From Candidatus Poribacteria bacterium (lineage in GTDB: Bacteria; Poribacteria; WGA-4E; WGA-3G), in NCBI GenBank assembly GCA_022825825.1, contig JAJDWA010000072.1, forward strand, positions 110,387-174,386: DNA of 64,000 nt. Reading direction: 5' to 3'. Shown here one piece after another: positions 34,459-44,061 of the stretch (within the stretch, counting starts at the first letter, position 1; each line of letters starts with the position of its first letter). Position numbers and translations under genes: made by a program. Under the pieces are notes generated by a model. It did not search any database and was not told the DNA's origin. It saw only the letters and a list, made by a program, of their open reading frames with translations.

Positions 34459-34622
34459 TGTCAACTTAGCGGTCCACACCCCTGGTAGGCGCGTTTTCTA
34501 AACGCGCTGTTAGGTACTTCTTCAGCGCAGATATAGGCGCGTTTACAAAACGCGCCTACTTTAATAATAGAGCGAGCTTAGAAGGTTTCCCGCTATCAAG
34601 AGGATGGACCCTTAAGTTGACA
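34459..34622. repeat. 164-base MITE-like element
   Basis: Terminal inverted repeats are TGTCAACTTAGCGGTCCAC on the left and the complement of TGTCAACTTAAGGGTCCATC on the right. Inside is GGTAGGCGCGTTTTCTAAAC with its inverted partner. It matches 24024-24121 and the flank at 5893-5945. The whole gap 34400-34681 holds nothing else. Confidence 0.72.
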
Positions 34623-34681
34623 AACACGGGGCCACAAGCTCAACCTAACCTACGCGCAGAATTGATAACTAAGTGTAAAGT

Positions 34682-36307
34682 TCAAGGATGCTGCTCACCT
34701 GATTTCGGTTTCTCCTTCGGTGCATTAGAATCCTCTCCAAAACGGATATGTAGTGATGCGCCAGGAGCATGTTGTTTTCCATAAAGCGCATGCTTAATTC
34801 CCCAGAAAACAGATGTTGTCCCTGCCATCAGGACAAAACCCCACACCGGCACTTTCCACAACCATTCAGAGAATGAAAACACACTTCCTGTCTGTTTTGG
34901 AACTATTTGCGCGCCAATTACGACTAATACTGTGCAAATAACAGCATTGAGAACGATCACACCCTCCGTAACCAACCGCCCCGGACTGAAGTTGACTAAG
35001 GCTCGTTCAAAGTTGAAGATTACTATCCACCACAAGAAAACAAGATATAGAAGTTGCCCCTTCCCCAACCAGCTACTTGAAATAAAAGGAATTGGATAAC
35101 GGAGATTAACTGCTAAAATAGTAACAAGCGCAATGGTAAGCGCGATATAGAAAAGCTCAAACCATCCTATCCATCCTCTGGAATGGCGAAACCAACCGAC
35201 TACTGGTATTCCGAACATCCGTTCAGGCAAAGAGTCAATTATATCTACCCATGTTTGTGCTGCCTTACGATAATTTAGATATGTCAATGCAATAATAACA
35301 CAAAAAACAGTGAACATCTCTATCCATGGAGGGAAATTAGGATCAGCTTCCAACGGTGGTGTGCGATTCAGAATAAAGCCAAACGTGACTGCAATTCCAA
35401 GTCCAAAAAGTAAGCCTTGTAATTGCTCCATTACACTGTGCCAATTTGTTTGAAGTCCTGTCTTTATACAGAGCAGTTTCAGCAATTGCCCAAATGAAAA
35501 TGCGAATCCTCCAGCGAAACCTGCCATTAGCGTTACAAACGCAAGTCCACCGAGTTTGTAATGCCAGCAATATCCCAGCACACCAACGACCATACCGACA
35601 CATCCAGCCCAATTGTCACCGCGTGGTGGTGTCATCCTGAGTTTCAGTACGTTTACTAAAAGCAAGAACGCGGCAAACCATCCAATGCCCATATAGAGGA
35701 TAAGTGATGTGCCCATATCTATTTGTCCACGGAAAAGGATGACAATCAGCGCTGCAATAATTGCGACAAGTGCAGCTAACCAATCGGAGTCATACCAATA
35801 GAGTGGGTTTTCATGTCGTTGCATGCGTTTCGTTGCGAAAATGCGGTCCAGCAAGACTGCCTGCAGCGACCACCCGATGAAAACTGCACAAATCGGCACA
35901 AAGAATACTGATAATGAAGAAGTAGCCAGGTTTTCGTCAAAACCTGCCAGAAATGCTGGCAAAGCAGTGCCTGCACCACCGAGTGCTGCCCACAAGAAAC
36001 CGATAACAAAAAGATTGACGAACCCGTAAAGTACTGTCGGTGAATGGGATGAATGCGTGTACCCAACTACCATCATGTAGGACATACTGCCACCAAATGA
36101 CCATCCTATTGCCCCAAATAAAGCAAAATAGTGAACGTAACGCCACCAATCCTCACGCCCTGAGAGCAGCACAATTGCCATTGCTGCAAGCGCACCCGGT
36201 AAGGCAGCTCCGTATTCATGACCGAAGTTGCCGCGTATTCCCCATCCAACGCAGAGCGATACACCGCACAGCAGAATCATTTGCCAGGGTATAGCTGTTA
36301 TATCCAT
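34682..36307 (-). CDS. Large polytopic membrane protein of unknown function
   Basis: A 541-residue protein with roughly 13 hydrophobic segments and short loops, ending in a charged tail (GEDSNAPKEKPKSGEQHP). Gly-rich helices near the N-terminus (GVSLCVGWGIRGNFGHEYGA and GWSFGGSMSYMMVVGY) are notable and could line a substrate path. I do not recognise the family; a transporter or a membrane-bound enzyme is possible. TTGGAG precedes the ATG. It is divergent from the PQQ-type gene. Confidence 0.7.
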   Translation of the reverse strand: MDITAIPWQMILLCGVSLCVGWGIRGNFGHEYGAALPGALAAMAIVLLSGREDWWRYVHYFALFGAIGWSFGGSMSYMMVVGYTHSSHSPTVLYGFVNLFVIGFLWAALGGAGTALPAFLAGFDENLATSSLSVFFVPICAVFIGWSLQAVLLDRIFATKRMQRHENPLYWYDSDWLAALVAIIAALIVILFRGQIDMGTSLILYMGIGWFAAFLLLVNVLKLRMTPPRGDNWAGCVGMVVGVLGYCWHYKLGGLAFVTLMAGFAGGFAFSFGQLLKLLCIKTGLQTNWHSVMEQLQGLLFGLGIAVTFGFILNRTPPLEADPNFPPWIEMFTVFCVIIALTYLNYRKAAQTWVDIIDSLPERMFGIPVVGWFRHSRGWIGWFELFYIALTIALVTILAVNLRYPIPFISSSWLGKGQLLYLVFLWWIVIFNFERALVNFSPGRLVTEGVIVLNAVICTVLVVIGAQIVPKQTGSVFSFSEWLWKVPVWGFVLMAGTTSVFWGIKHALYGKQHAPGASLHIRFGEDSNAPKEKPKSGEQHP

Positions 36308-36579
36308 TTTGGTTTACTCCAATTGAATTGTGGTTCTGTAAAAGTCGTTCTCCAATTATGAAGAATTTTGGTATTATTGTCAACCAGTTAAGAGAAATAT
36401 GGGTTTGAAAAAGTCGTTGTATTTATAGAAAAGTGGTATAATGTTTGATGTGATTTCTATTGCTATTTCGTCCCTTTATTTTATGATTGCTGAAGCGAAC
36501 ACACTTTGATGAAATATCAATTGACAGATCAACACTATTATGGAACTTAATGATAACTTAAATCGGAGAACTAAAACAT

Positions 36580-37926
36580 TTGACAAAACTTTTTCAAACA
36601 GTATGTTTCCTATTTCTATTATTGTGTCTTCTGCTGTTCTCTTTGACTGACTCGCATTCATCAGACTGGCCAAGTTTCCTTGGACCACAGCAGAACAGCA
36701 AATCACAAGAAAAGATAAATATTATACCTTGGCAAGAAGCGGGGCCGCCGGTGTTGTGGATCAAAGAGATTGGCACAAGTTACGGTGCACCCACTATTGC
36801 AAACGGACAGGTGTATATTTTCGACCGTCATGGTGATATGGCACGTCTAACCTGTTTAGAGAGCGGGACGGGTAACGAACTTTGGCACTATGAATATCCC
36901 ACTGACTATGAGGACATGTATGGCTACAATAACGGTCCCCGATGTTGTCCTGTTGTAGATAAAGATCGTGTCTATATCTTCGGCGCAGAGGGAATGCTTC
37001 ACTGTGTTAACACACAAAACGGTAAACGGGTGTGGAAAGTGGATACTGTCACGAAGTTTAATGTTGTTCAAAACTTCTTCGGTGTGGCTTCTGCTCCTGC
37101 TGTTGAAGGTGAATTGCTGATTGTGCAGATTGGTGGCTCACCACCAGGAACGTCAAAGAATATCTGGGCTTCAAACGGCAAACCGAAACCGAATGGCAGT
37201 GGGATCGTTGCGTTCAATAAACACACAGGTGAGGTCGTCTACCAAATCGCTGATGAACTTGCAAGTTATGCAAGTCCCATCTTCGCTACGATTGACGGAA
37301 GGCGTTGGGGATTTGCGTTTCTACGTGGTGGTCTTGTTGGGTTTGAACCGGCATCAGGCAAAATAGACTTCCACTATCCGTGGCGGCATCCTAAGATTGA
37401 GTCTGTCAACGCATCATGTCCTGTTGTCGCTGACGACCTTGTTTTCATCAGTGAATCTTATGGGGTTGGGAGCTCAGTGATTCAAGTACGCCCGGGCGGA
37501 TACAAAGTCTTATGGAAAGATCGTGCCAATTCCCGAAACAAAGCGATGGAGCTGCACTGGAACACTGCTATCCATCATGAAGGTTACCTTTACGGTAGTA
37601 GTGGCAGACATGCCGGTGGTGCTGATCTTCGCTGTGTGGAGTTGAAAACCGGTAAAGTGATGTGGCGACAGCGTGTCAACGAGCGTGCATCGTTGCTCTG
37701 GGTGAATGACTACTTTATCTATCTGGGCGAGTATGGCCGTTTGATGTTACTAAAATGCACGCCTGAAAAAGCTGAACTCATTTCGCAAGCCATGCCAGTG
37801 GACAAAAACGGTAGGCAATTGATTAATTATCCTGCGTGGGCTGCACCTGTGTTGGCAGATGGTCGTTTATATATTCGTGGCAAAAATCGGCTTATCTGCT
37901 TTGAACTGGATTCAGACAAAAACTGA
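36580..37926 (+). CDS. Secreted PQQ/BamB-like beta-propeller protein
   Basis: A 448-residue protein with a signal peptide (LFLLLCLLLFSLTDS) and then DWPSFLGPQQNS, the usual opening of PQQ-like propellers in Planctomycetes-type bacteria. Repeats include TIANGQVYIFDRHG, VVDKDRVYIFGAEGMLHCVN and VELKTGKVMWRQRV. The start appears to be TTG (36580), since no in-frame ATG precedes the hydrophobic stretch; a CGGAGAA site lies about 12 bases upstream. The role could be a scaffold or a dehydrogenase; no metal or cofactor ligands are certain. It is 11 bases from the convergent sialidase gene. Confidence 0.82.
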   Translation: MTKLFQTVCFLFLLLCLLLFSLTDSHSSDWPSFLGPQQNSKSQEKINIIPWQEAGPPVLWIKEIGTSYGAPTIANGQVYIFDRHGDMARLTCLESGTGNELWHYEYPTDYEDMYGYNNGPRCCPVVDKDRVYIFGAEGMLHCVNTQNGKRVWKVDTVTKFNVVQNFFGVASAPAVEGELLIVQIGGSPPGTSKNIWASNGKPKPNGSGIVAFNKHTGEVVYQIADELASYASPIFATIDGRRWGFAFLRGGLVGFEPASGKIDFHYPWRHPKIESVNASCPVVADDLVFISESYGVGSSVIQVRPGGYKVLWKDRANSRNKAMELHWNTAIHHEGYLYGSSGRHAGGADLRCVELKTGKVMWRQRVNERASLLWVNDYFIYLGEYGRLMLLKCTPEKAELISQAMPVDKNGRQLINYPAWAAPVLADGRLYIRGKNRLICFELDSDKN

Positions 37927-37937
37927 TAGTTTATTAC

Positions 37938-39017
37938 TTAAGGCTTCCACAACGTTGCCTCAATAAACCGTTCTCCGTCTGGTTCTTCATCAAAATAGTA
38001 AACAGTAACGATCACCCCATCGGGACGTTGGACGGTACGAGGATATCCGATGTCATGATCACCCCCGTTATCTCGTAAAACGATCTCTTCACTCCACGTA
38101 TTCCCATCATCACTGCTCAACTTTGCGCAGATACGATGCGGCGCATCCCGATAGCCGTAAGTAAGACACAATCTACCATCAAGCAGACGGGTTAACGTTG
38201 GCGGATTTCCGCCGCGTCCTGTCCCCTCAACAGGCTGGTTCATATAGTTCCATGTTTTCCCGTTATCATCTGACGCATAGAGATCAATCCAGTTTTGTAG
38301 GTCTTGCCAATCTTTCTTGCCTTGTCCACGACATCGGGCTGCAACTAAAATATGAGATTCTGAGAGGCGGACACTTGCAGGCATAATCGCAAAACCTTCT
38401 GGCTCTGGACCGATTTGAGAACGTAGAGAAAAAGATTTGCCTCCATCGGTAGTGTGTGCACAAAATATCAAACCTTCCTCTCCATTTGCTTTAGACGCAG
38501 TAAGAAACAGTAAACATGCATCAGCACTGGAAATGAGATAATCTGTCCGGGCTGCAATGCCTGTGTAATAGAACATCGGCAGTTGAAACGGACCGATCCA
38601 ACTGTGGCAACGGTCTGTAGAGGTATAAAACCATGAGTGCGCACCTGCTCTCAAGCCAGACCTACTGCACATCATCGCAAAATCGAGGTGTGCAAAATTG
38701 ACACTTTGTGATGTGCAAAATGCTGAATCGCCTTGTCTTCTGTGTTTGCCCGCCACGTGTTCATCTGCAGACAACGTGCCTGTGCCGGGCAGCTGACAAG
38801 GTGTTTCGGATATCGTCCATGTTTCGCCGCCATCTGTGCTTCGTGCTTGCATCGCTGTAAACGGTTTATCTCTGTCACGACGATGAAACCCCGCATCCGA
38901 TTTGTGGTATCCTACGGTGAAACCGACAACGATTTCGTTGCCCCATGACCAAATACCGTAGTTCGCTGGCCAGCCGGCATAACGCCCTTGTTCACGATAA
39001 ATTGTTACCTGTCGCAT
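37938..39017 (-). CDS. Sialidase/BNR-repeat exo-glycosidase-like protein
   Basis: A 359-residue protein of the six-bladed sialidase fold. Asp-box motifs are visible as STDGGETW, TTDGGKSF, SDDNGKTW and SSDDGNTW. No signal peptide is seen, so it may be cytoplasmic, unlike most sialidases. An arginine triad typical of true sialidases was not confirmed, so another glycoside hydrolase or lyase activity is possible. TTGGAGC precedes the ATG. Confidence 0.82.
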   Translation of the reverse strand: MRQVTIYREQGRYAGWPANYGIWSWGNEIVVGFTVGYHKSDAGFHRRDRDKPFTAMQARSTDGGETWTISETPCQLPGTGTLSADEHVAGKHRRQGDSAFCTSQSVNFAHLDFAMMCSRSGLRAGAHSWFYTSTDRCHSWIGPFQLPMFYYTGIAARTDYLISSADACLLFLTASKANGEEGLIFCAHTTDGGKSFSLRSQIGPEPEGFAIMPASVRLSESHILVAARCRGQGKKDWQDLQNWIDLYASDDNGKTWNYMNQPVEGTGRGGNPPTLTRLLDGRLCLTYGYRDAPHRICAKLSSDDGNTWSEEIVLRDNGGDHDIGYPRTVQRPDGVIVTVYYFDEEPDGERFIEATLWKP

Positions 39018-39199
39018 CTATTGCTCCAATCGTAGATTTTTTTGGACAGTATAGCAGCCTTATATTGAGTTTTCAATATCAAATTCGTTGCGATTATATC
39101 AATCATGTTTTGCTTGACAAAAAATGAAAATGGCATAAAATATGAGTAGATTTTCGCATTTATTTTATACCAAATACACTATATCTCAAGGATGAATAT

Positions 39200-40270
39200 A
39201 TGGAAAAAACGCATCTATTCCACGCGCCTCACCTTCACGCAATTGCCCGAACTATCTTTGTTGCCGCGGGGGCATCTACGCACATAGCAAACGATGTTGC
39301 CGAGATTCTTGTAAAAGCACATTTAGCGGGTCATGATTCACACGGTGTGCTTCGAATCCCAGCGTACATCAGAGGAATTAATGATGGACATATAAAACCT
39401 TCTGCTGAACCTGAAATCGTTGCTGAAACTGATAACACCTTACGCGTTGATGGAAAGGGGGCTTTTGGACACTATGTTTCACGCTGGTCAATCCGAAAGG
39501 CGATTGAGAAGGCAAAGACATCTGCTTCTTGCTGTGTTAGTATTTTCAACACAGGACATATTGGTCGGTTAGGTGAGTATGCAGAAGAAGCAGCGGGAGC
39601 AGGGTGTATCGGGCTTATTACTGTCGGAATGGGTGGTAAAGGTGCAGGACCGACAGTGCCTTATGGCGGTTCACAAGGCACTTTCAGTACCAATCCTATC
39701 GCTATCGGTGTTCCGACAGGCGACGACACACCGTTCATTGTTGATTATGCTACGAGTGTAATTGCTGAGGGTAAAATCCAGGTGGCGCGCAGCAAAGGGA
39801 CTGAACTTCCAGAAGGGTGTATTTTAGATAAACACGGTGCACCGAGTACCACACCCGCCGATTTCTACGATGGTGGCGCGCTCCTTGCTTTTGGTAAACA
39901 TAAAGGATATGCGCTCGCGATGTTTACATGTCTGCTCGGAGGATTGGCGGGAACGTTTGATGCTGAGACCGGACGGATGGGAGGCATTTTTATGCAAACG
40001 ATTGATGTTAATGCCTTTACACCGATTGCTGAATACCAGAAAGGGGTGCGCGCATTTTTAGATGTGATTAAAGGGACGCCACCTGCCTCCGGATTTGATG
40101 AAGTCTTAGCACCAGGAGATTTTGAATCCCGTTACCGCGTAGAACGGTTAAAGAACGGCATTGAGATACCAGGGACGATCAACAATCAACTTCAGGAATG
40201 CGCTGAAAATCTAAATATTTCACTCGGTGAAGAGATAGTCGAAGCAGAAGATAAGGCACGTTATCAATAA
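39200..40270 (+). CDS. Ldh2/malate-lactate dehydrogenase family oxidoreductase
   Basis: A 356-residue NAD(P)-dependent dehydrogenase of the malate/L-lactate (YlbC/Ldh2) type, a fold distinct from classical MDH. The signatures are AHLAGHDSHGVLRIPAYI with the catalytic His (about 48), NTGHIGRLGEYAEEA and FSTNPIAIGVPT. Members act on malate, L-lactate, ureidoglycolate or 2,3-diketogulonate. AAGGATGAAT precedes the ATG. It is divergent from the sialidase-like gene and may share its promoter region (39018-39199). Confidence 0.87.
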   Translation: MEKTHLFHAPHLHAIARTIFVAAGASTHIANDVAEILVKAHLAGHDSHGVLRIPAYIRGINDGHIKPSAEPEIVAETDNTLRVDGKGAFGHYVSRWSIRKAIEKAKTSASCCVSIFNTGHIGRLGEYAEEAAGAGCIGLITVGMGGKGAGPTVPYGGSQGTFSTNPIAIGVPTGDDTPFIVDYATSVIAEGKIQVARSKGTELPEGCILDKHGAPSTTPADFYDGGALLAFGKHKGYALAMFTCLLGGLAGTFDAETGRMGGIFMQTIDVNAFTPIAEYQKGVRAFLDVIKGTPPASGFDEVLAPGDFESRYRVERLKNGIEIPGTINNQLQECAENLNISLGEEIVEAEDKARYQ

Positions 40271-40273
40271 TTC

Positions 40274-40394
40274 AGGACTTACGCACTTCCTCTTAAAGTC
40301 CCCCTGATAAGGGGGATTTAGGGGGTTAAATAACTTAAATAACGCCTTTTACCCCCCCTAACCCCCCTTATCAAGGGGGGAATGCGTAAGTTCT
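40274..40394. repeat. CCCCC/GGGGG palindromic element
   Basis: Ends AGGACTTACGCA and TGCGTAAGTTCT form an 11 of 12 inverted repeat. Inside, long complementary C-rich and G-rich runs (CCCCCTGATAAGGGGGATTT and its counterpart) nearly fill a hairpin. A cousin lies at 63018-63134. It may form a very stable RNA stem after the Ldh2 gene. Confidence 0.75.
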
Positions 40395-40476
40395 GTAATT
40401 GTATAAGTATCTCTTATAGGAGCAGTTTCCAACTGCGATTTAATTGTATCAAATCTCCCAGAATTAAATATATCTC

Positions 40477-42987
40477 ATGCAACGCAAACATCTATTTCTC
40501 ACTTTTTTTATTTTTGTATCTATTCCACTCGTTGTCATTGCGCAAGAACACACCGCATTAACCCATGGCGGTAGTGTGGAAGCAGTGGCATATTCCCCAG
40601 TCAATTCTTCACTTATCGCAAGTGCTGGCGGAAATCATACGGTTAAATTGTGGGATTTAGATGAAGGGAGTGTGACGATCTTAGGCAGCCACAGCGATAC
40701 TGTCAATTCTATCGCTTTTTCTCCCAATGGGCAGCGTCTTGTTAGCGCAAGCGATGACTATACCTTCAAATTGTGGGATGTTCCAGGTAAACGTCATCTT
40801 TCAACGCTCCCACATATTACTGACCGTGTCCAGTCACAAATCAAATCAGTTACCTTCTCGTCTGATGGACAAAAAATAGCAACTGCTGGGCGACACGTAA
40901 AGATATGGGATATTCACACGCTCAGGGCAATTAAGACGCTTAGACATGGTGAATGGGTTTTTGCTGTAGCGTTCTCTACCGACAGAAAATTCCTTGCAAC
41001 TGGAGACGCAAGTGGACAGATAAAGGTGAGGAATCTCCAAACGCAACAAGATATTATTGAATTTCGAGGTGATTCTGATTTTATAACTGCCATTAAGTTT
41101 TCACCTGATGACCGTACACTTGCAAGTGCTGGATATAACGGCGATGTAAAGTTATGGAAACTATCTAATTGGGAACTCATTGGGACGTTACCTACGAATG
41201 GGACAGTCACTGATCTCAGTTTTTCACCGGATAGCAGTACACTTGCCAGCACAGATTATGAAGCAGTAAACCTCTGGACAATTCAAAATGGTGTAAATAT
41301 TGCTACACTGAGTGGTCACGTAGGATGGGTGAATGCTGCTGCTTTCTCGCCTGATGGAGCTTCTCTGACCAGCGGTGGCAGCGACGGAACGTTACGACTC
41401 TGGGATATTACACCTTATCAGTCGGCGCTGCAGGATAAGGTAAGAATTATTTACTTTATCCCAAACAATCGCCGTGCGCAACCCGGTATGTGGACAAAAC
41501 TGGATCGCCTCATCAGAGATGTACAGGACCTTTATGCTGATCAGATGAAAGCGAACGGATTCGGTAGAAAGACATTTACCTTTGAAACAGATGAGAATGA
41601 CGAAACTGTCGTCTATCGCATCTATGGCAAGTTCAATGACGTTTACTACCACACAAACACAACAAAGAAAATTCTTGCTGAAATCACTACACAGACTGAT
41701 TTACAAAAACATGTGCATCTTATTGTAGTAGAGGTCAGTAGCCAAGCCATTGAACAAGAGGATGTGTGTGGAGTCGGTGGCGGTAATTGGCGTGTTTTAC
41801 AGCATCAGACAAAATCACGTGGTGGCTATGCGGTGATTCCCGCATCCGGCAAGTGTTTTGATGGTGAGGATGGCACAATTGTCGCAGCACATGAACTCGG
41901 ACACGCCTTCGGATTAGACCACGACTTTCGAGATGATAGATACATCATGTCTTACGGTGAAGCACCTAACCGGTTTTCCGAATGTGCCGCTGAATGGCTG
42001 AGTGTGAGTCGTTATTTTAATACAGGCAACGTCGCTTTTAATGATCTGACAACATTACAGATGCTCACTTCAGAGATTTATCGCCCAAATGCCACAGATT
42101 TTTCAGTGCTTTTTCAGATTACTGATTTTGACGGCATCCATCAGGTTCAGCTGCTTGTTCCAACAACAGACGATGACCCCGCACCTGGTGCGAAATTACA
42201 TAGTTGTAAACATATAGACGCGCAAAGTACCGCAATTGAATTCGATATCTCTTCTTTAACGATTTCTCCAACGAACACTGTTATACTTCAAGTCATTGAT
42301 GTCCACGGAAATATCACCCGTCAAGAATATGTACTGCGGGCAGGGGAATCGCCTTTGGTTGAAAACAGCACCGATATAAACGGGGATGGAACGGTTGATA
42401 CGACCGACCTCGTGCTTGTTGCCGCCAACTTTGGTGAAACAATTATTGGTAACGTCAATCCGAATCCTGATGTCAATGGGGATGGTGTTGTAGATATTAT
42501 TGATCTGCTATTGGTGGTAAATGCATTAAATGCAGAAGCGAACGCAGCGCCAGCACAATCTCATCAGATAACTACACTTAATACAACAATGTTACAACTC
42601 TGGATTGACCAAGCGAAACGATTACCCAAAAGAAATGCAACCGTTGAAAAGGGAATTACCATTCTGGAAAAGCTCCTTGCAGCTATGATGCCAACCGAAA
42701 CGCGTCTCTTGAAAAACTATCCGAACCCGTTTAATCCTGAGACGTGGATTCCGTATCAGTTAGCCACTGCTGCAGATGTTACGATTACAATATACGATGT
42801 GCGTGGCAACCTTATCCGAACGTTAGATTTGGGACATCAACCTGCTGGCACATATACTGGTAGGAACAACGCTGCATATTGGGATGGTCGGAATGGTAGA
42901 AGGGAAGCGGTTGCGAGTGGTTTGTATTTTTATACCTTCTCTGCGGGAGATTTTACTGAGACTCGGAAGATGTTGTTGAGGAAGTAG
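40477..42987 (+). CDS. Secreted WD40-metalloprotease-dockerin protein with FlgD-like C-terminus
   Basis: An 836-residue protein in four parts. After a signal peptide (ending VVIAQ) comes a seven-repeat WD40 propeller (about 25-310). A zincin protease follows with AAHELGHAFGLDHD (HExxHxxGxxH, about 470). Then there are two dockerin-like calcium loops, DINGDGTVDTTDLVLVAANF and DVNGDGVVDIIDLLLVVNAL (about 635-680). Last is a FlgD-like/type IX-like sorting region (NYPNPFNPETWIPYQL .. GLYFYTF). It would be exported and anchored, with the propeller directing it to a target. No cellulosome genes are near. Confidence 0.88.
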   Translation: MQRKHLFLTFFIFVSIPLVVIAQEHTALTHGGSVEAVAYSPVNSSLIASAGGNHTVKLWDLDEGSVTILGSHSDTVNSIAFSPNGQRLVSASDDYTFKLWDVPGKRHLSTLPHITDRVQSQIKSVTFSSDGQKIATAGRHVKIWDIHTLRAIKTLRHGEWVFAVAFSTDRKFLATGDASGQIKVRNLQTQQDIIEFRGDSDFITAIKFSPDDRTLASAGYNGDVKLWKLSNWELIGTLPTNGTVTDLSFSPDSSTLASTDYEAVNLWTIQNGVNIATLSGHVGWVNAAAFSPDGASLTSGGSDGTLRLWDITPYQSALQDKVRIIYFIPNNRRAQPGMWTKLDRLIRDVQDLYADQMKANGFGRKTFTFETDENDETVVYRIYGKFNDVYYHTNTTKKILAEITTQTDLQKHVHLIVVEVSSQAIEQEDVCGVGGGNWRVLQHQTKSRGGYAVIPASGKCFDGEDGTIVAAHELGHAFGLDHDFRDDRYIMSYGEAPNRFSECAAEWLSVSRYFNTGNVAFNDLTTLQMLTSEIYRPNATDFSVLFQITDFDGIHQVQLLVPTTDDDPAPGAKLHSCKHIDAQSTAIEFDISSLTISPTNTVILQVIDVHGNITRQEYVLRAGESPLVENSTDINGDGTVDTTDLVLVAANFGETIIGNVNPNPDVNGDGVVDIIDLLLVVNALNAEANAAPAQSHQITTLNTTMLQLWIDQAKRLPKRNATVEKGITILEKLLAAMMPTETRLLKNYPNPFNPETWIPYQLATAADVTITIYDVRGNLIRTLDLGHQPAGTYTGRNNAAYWDGRNGRREAVASGLYFYTFSAGDFTETRKMLLRK

Positions 42988-43072
42988 TGTGTTCGTGTGA
43001 ACTCGACATTTTTTGAAATTCTATTATTTTAACCTTATTCAATTTTGCATTAGGCATTATAATGATTTAATC

Positions 43073-43107
43073 GGAAGATGTGCGTTGCGTAGAGCAAAGC
43101 GAAACCC
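43073..43107. repeat. Copy of a dispersed 34-base repeat
   Basis: GGAAGATGTGCGTTGCGTAG and onward to GAAACCC matches 23918-23951 with one substitution and one inserted base. It lies in the gap between the protease and the lipid kinase genes, away from any coding sequence here. Confidence 0.7.
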
Positions 43108-43134
43108 TTATGTGATTGTCTGCGGATGCAATAT

Positions 43135-44031
43135 TTAAGACGGCACAAGCACAGTAAGTCCATGCTTGATTACCTGAATCGTGGCAGGTGTTTCGCACAT
43201 CGGTTCACCATCGGCGTAAAGCATAACGGGTGGGTCAGTTTCAATCTTCAAACTACGGGTCTGGTGGATTTCCACTGCAGGATGAGAAACATGACCACCC
43301 CAGAAAAGCGTAACCATCAGACGAAGTACCGTAAAAGATGAAACAGAACGGATAATACAAACATCAAAAAGTCCGTCATCAAATTGTGCGTCTGGGACGA
43401 TTTTAAATCCGCCGCCATAACTTTTTGTGCTTCCGGTTGCAGCAAGCAAAATTGAGTCTTCATAGACACCGAAGTCGCCCTCAATCCTGACAGATGGACA
43501 CTCGTAGTGGAACAGTGTCGCAATAGCGGCATAGACGTAAGAGGCTGTTCCTGAAAATGGCGTAGTGCGTGCGGCAGCACGACGACTCACCTCTGTGTCG
43601 TAACCACACGTTGTAATCGTTGTAAAATAGTGTTCACTACCTTCTTCTGAACGGACGTAGCCTAAATCAATAAATCTTGATTTACCAGTGAATAGCGTCT
43701 GAATTGCATGCTGCGGTTTCCGTGGGATACCTACCGCCGTGGCTAAATCGTTGCCGCGCCCGCATGGAATTATTGCTAATGTAACATCTGGAACATTAGT
43801 AATGCCATTGACGACTTCGTGAAGTGTACCATCGCCTCCGCAAGCAATTACCCACCGAATTCCGCTTGATACTGCTTCTTGAGCAAAACGTTTTGCATCT
43901 CCTGTACCAGATGTTAGCTTTATCTCACCTTTATGGTTCGCTGCTGTAAGTGCAGTATATGCTTGTTGCGCAACCGTTTTTGCTTTTCCCTTGCCGGATA
44001 TTGGATTTGCAATAAGGATAAAATCGTCCAT
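43135..44031 (-). CDS. Diacylglycerol kinase-like lipid kinase (YegS/DgkB type)
   Basis: A 298-residue lipid kinase. It begins ANPISGKGKA, the family nucleotide-binding start, and has ACGGDGTLHEVVNGI (the GGDGTxxE motif) and PCGRGNDLA. The substrate is probably diacylglycerol or another lipid alcohol in phospholipid turnover. ACGGAG precedes the ATG. It lies 30 bases downstream of the large subtilase gene on the same strand and may be co-transcribed, though a functional link is not obvious. Confidence 0.9.
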   Translation of the reverse strand: MDDFILIANPISGKGKAKTVAQQAYTALTAANHKGEIKLTSGTGDAKRFAQEAVSSGIRWVIACGGDGTLHEVVNGITNVPDVTLAIIPCGRGNDLATAVGIPRKPQHAIQTLFTGKSRFIDLGYVRSEEGSEHYFTTITTCGYDTEVSRRAAARTTPFSGTASYVYAAIATLFHYECPSVRIEGDFGVYEDSILLAATGSTKSYGGGFKIVPDAQFDDGLFDVCIIRSVSSFTVLRLMVTLFWGGHVSHPAVEIHQTRSLKIETDPPVMLYADGEPMCETPATIQVIKHGLTVLVPS

Positions 44032-44061
44032 ACTCGATTCTCCGTTACTATAAAATTGATT

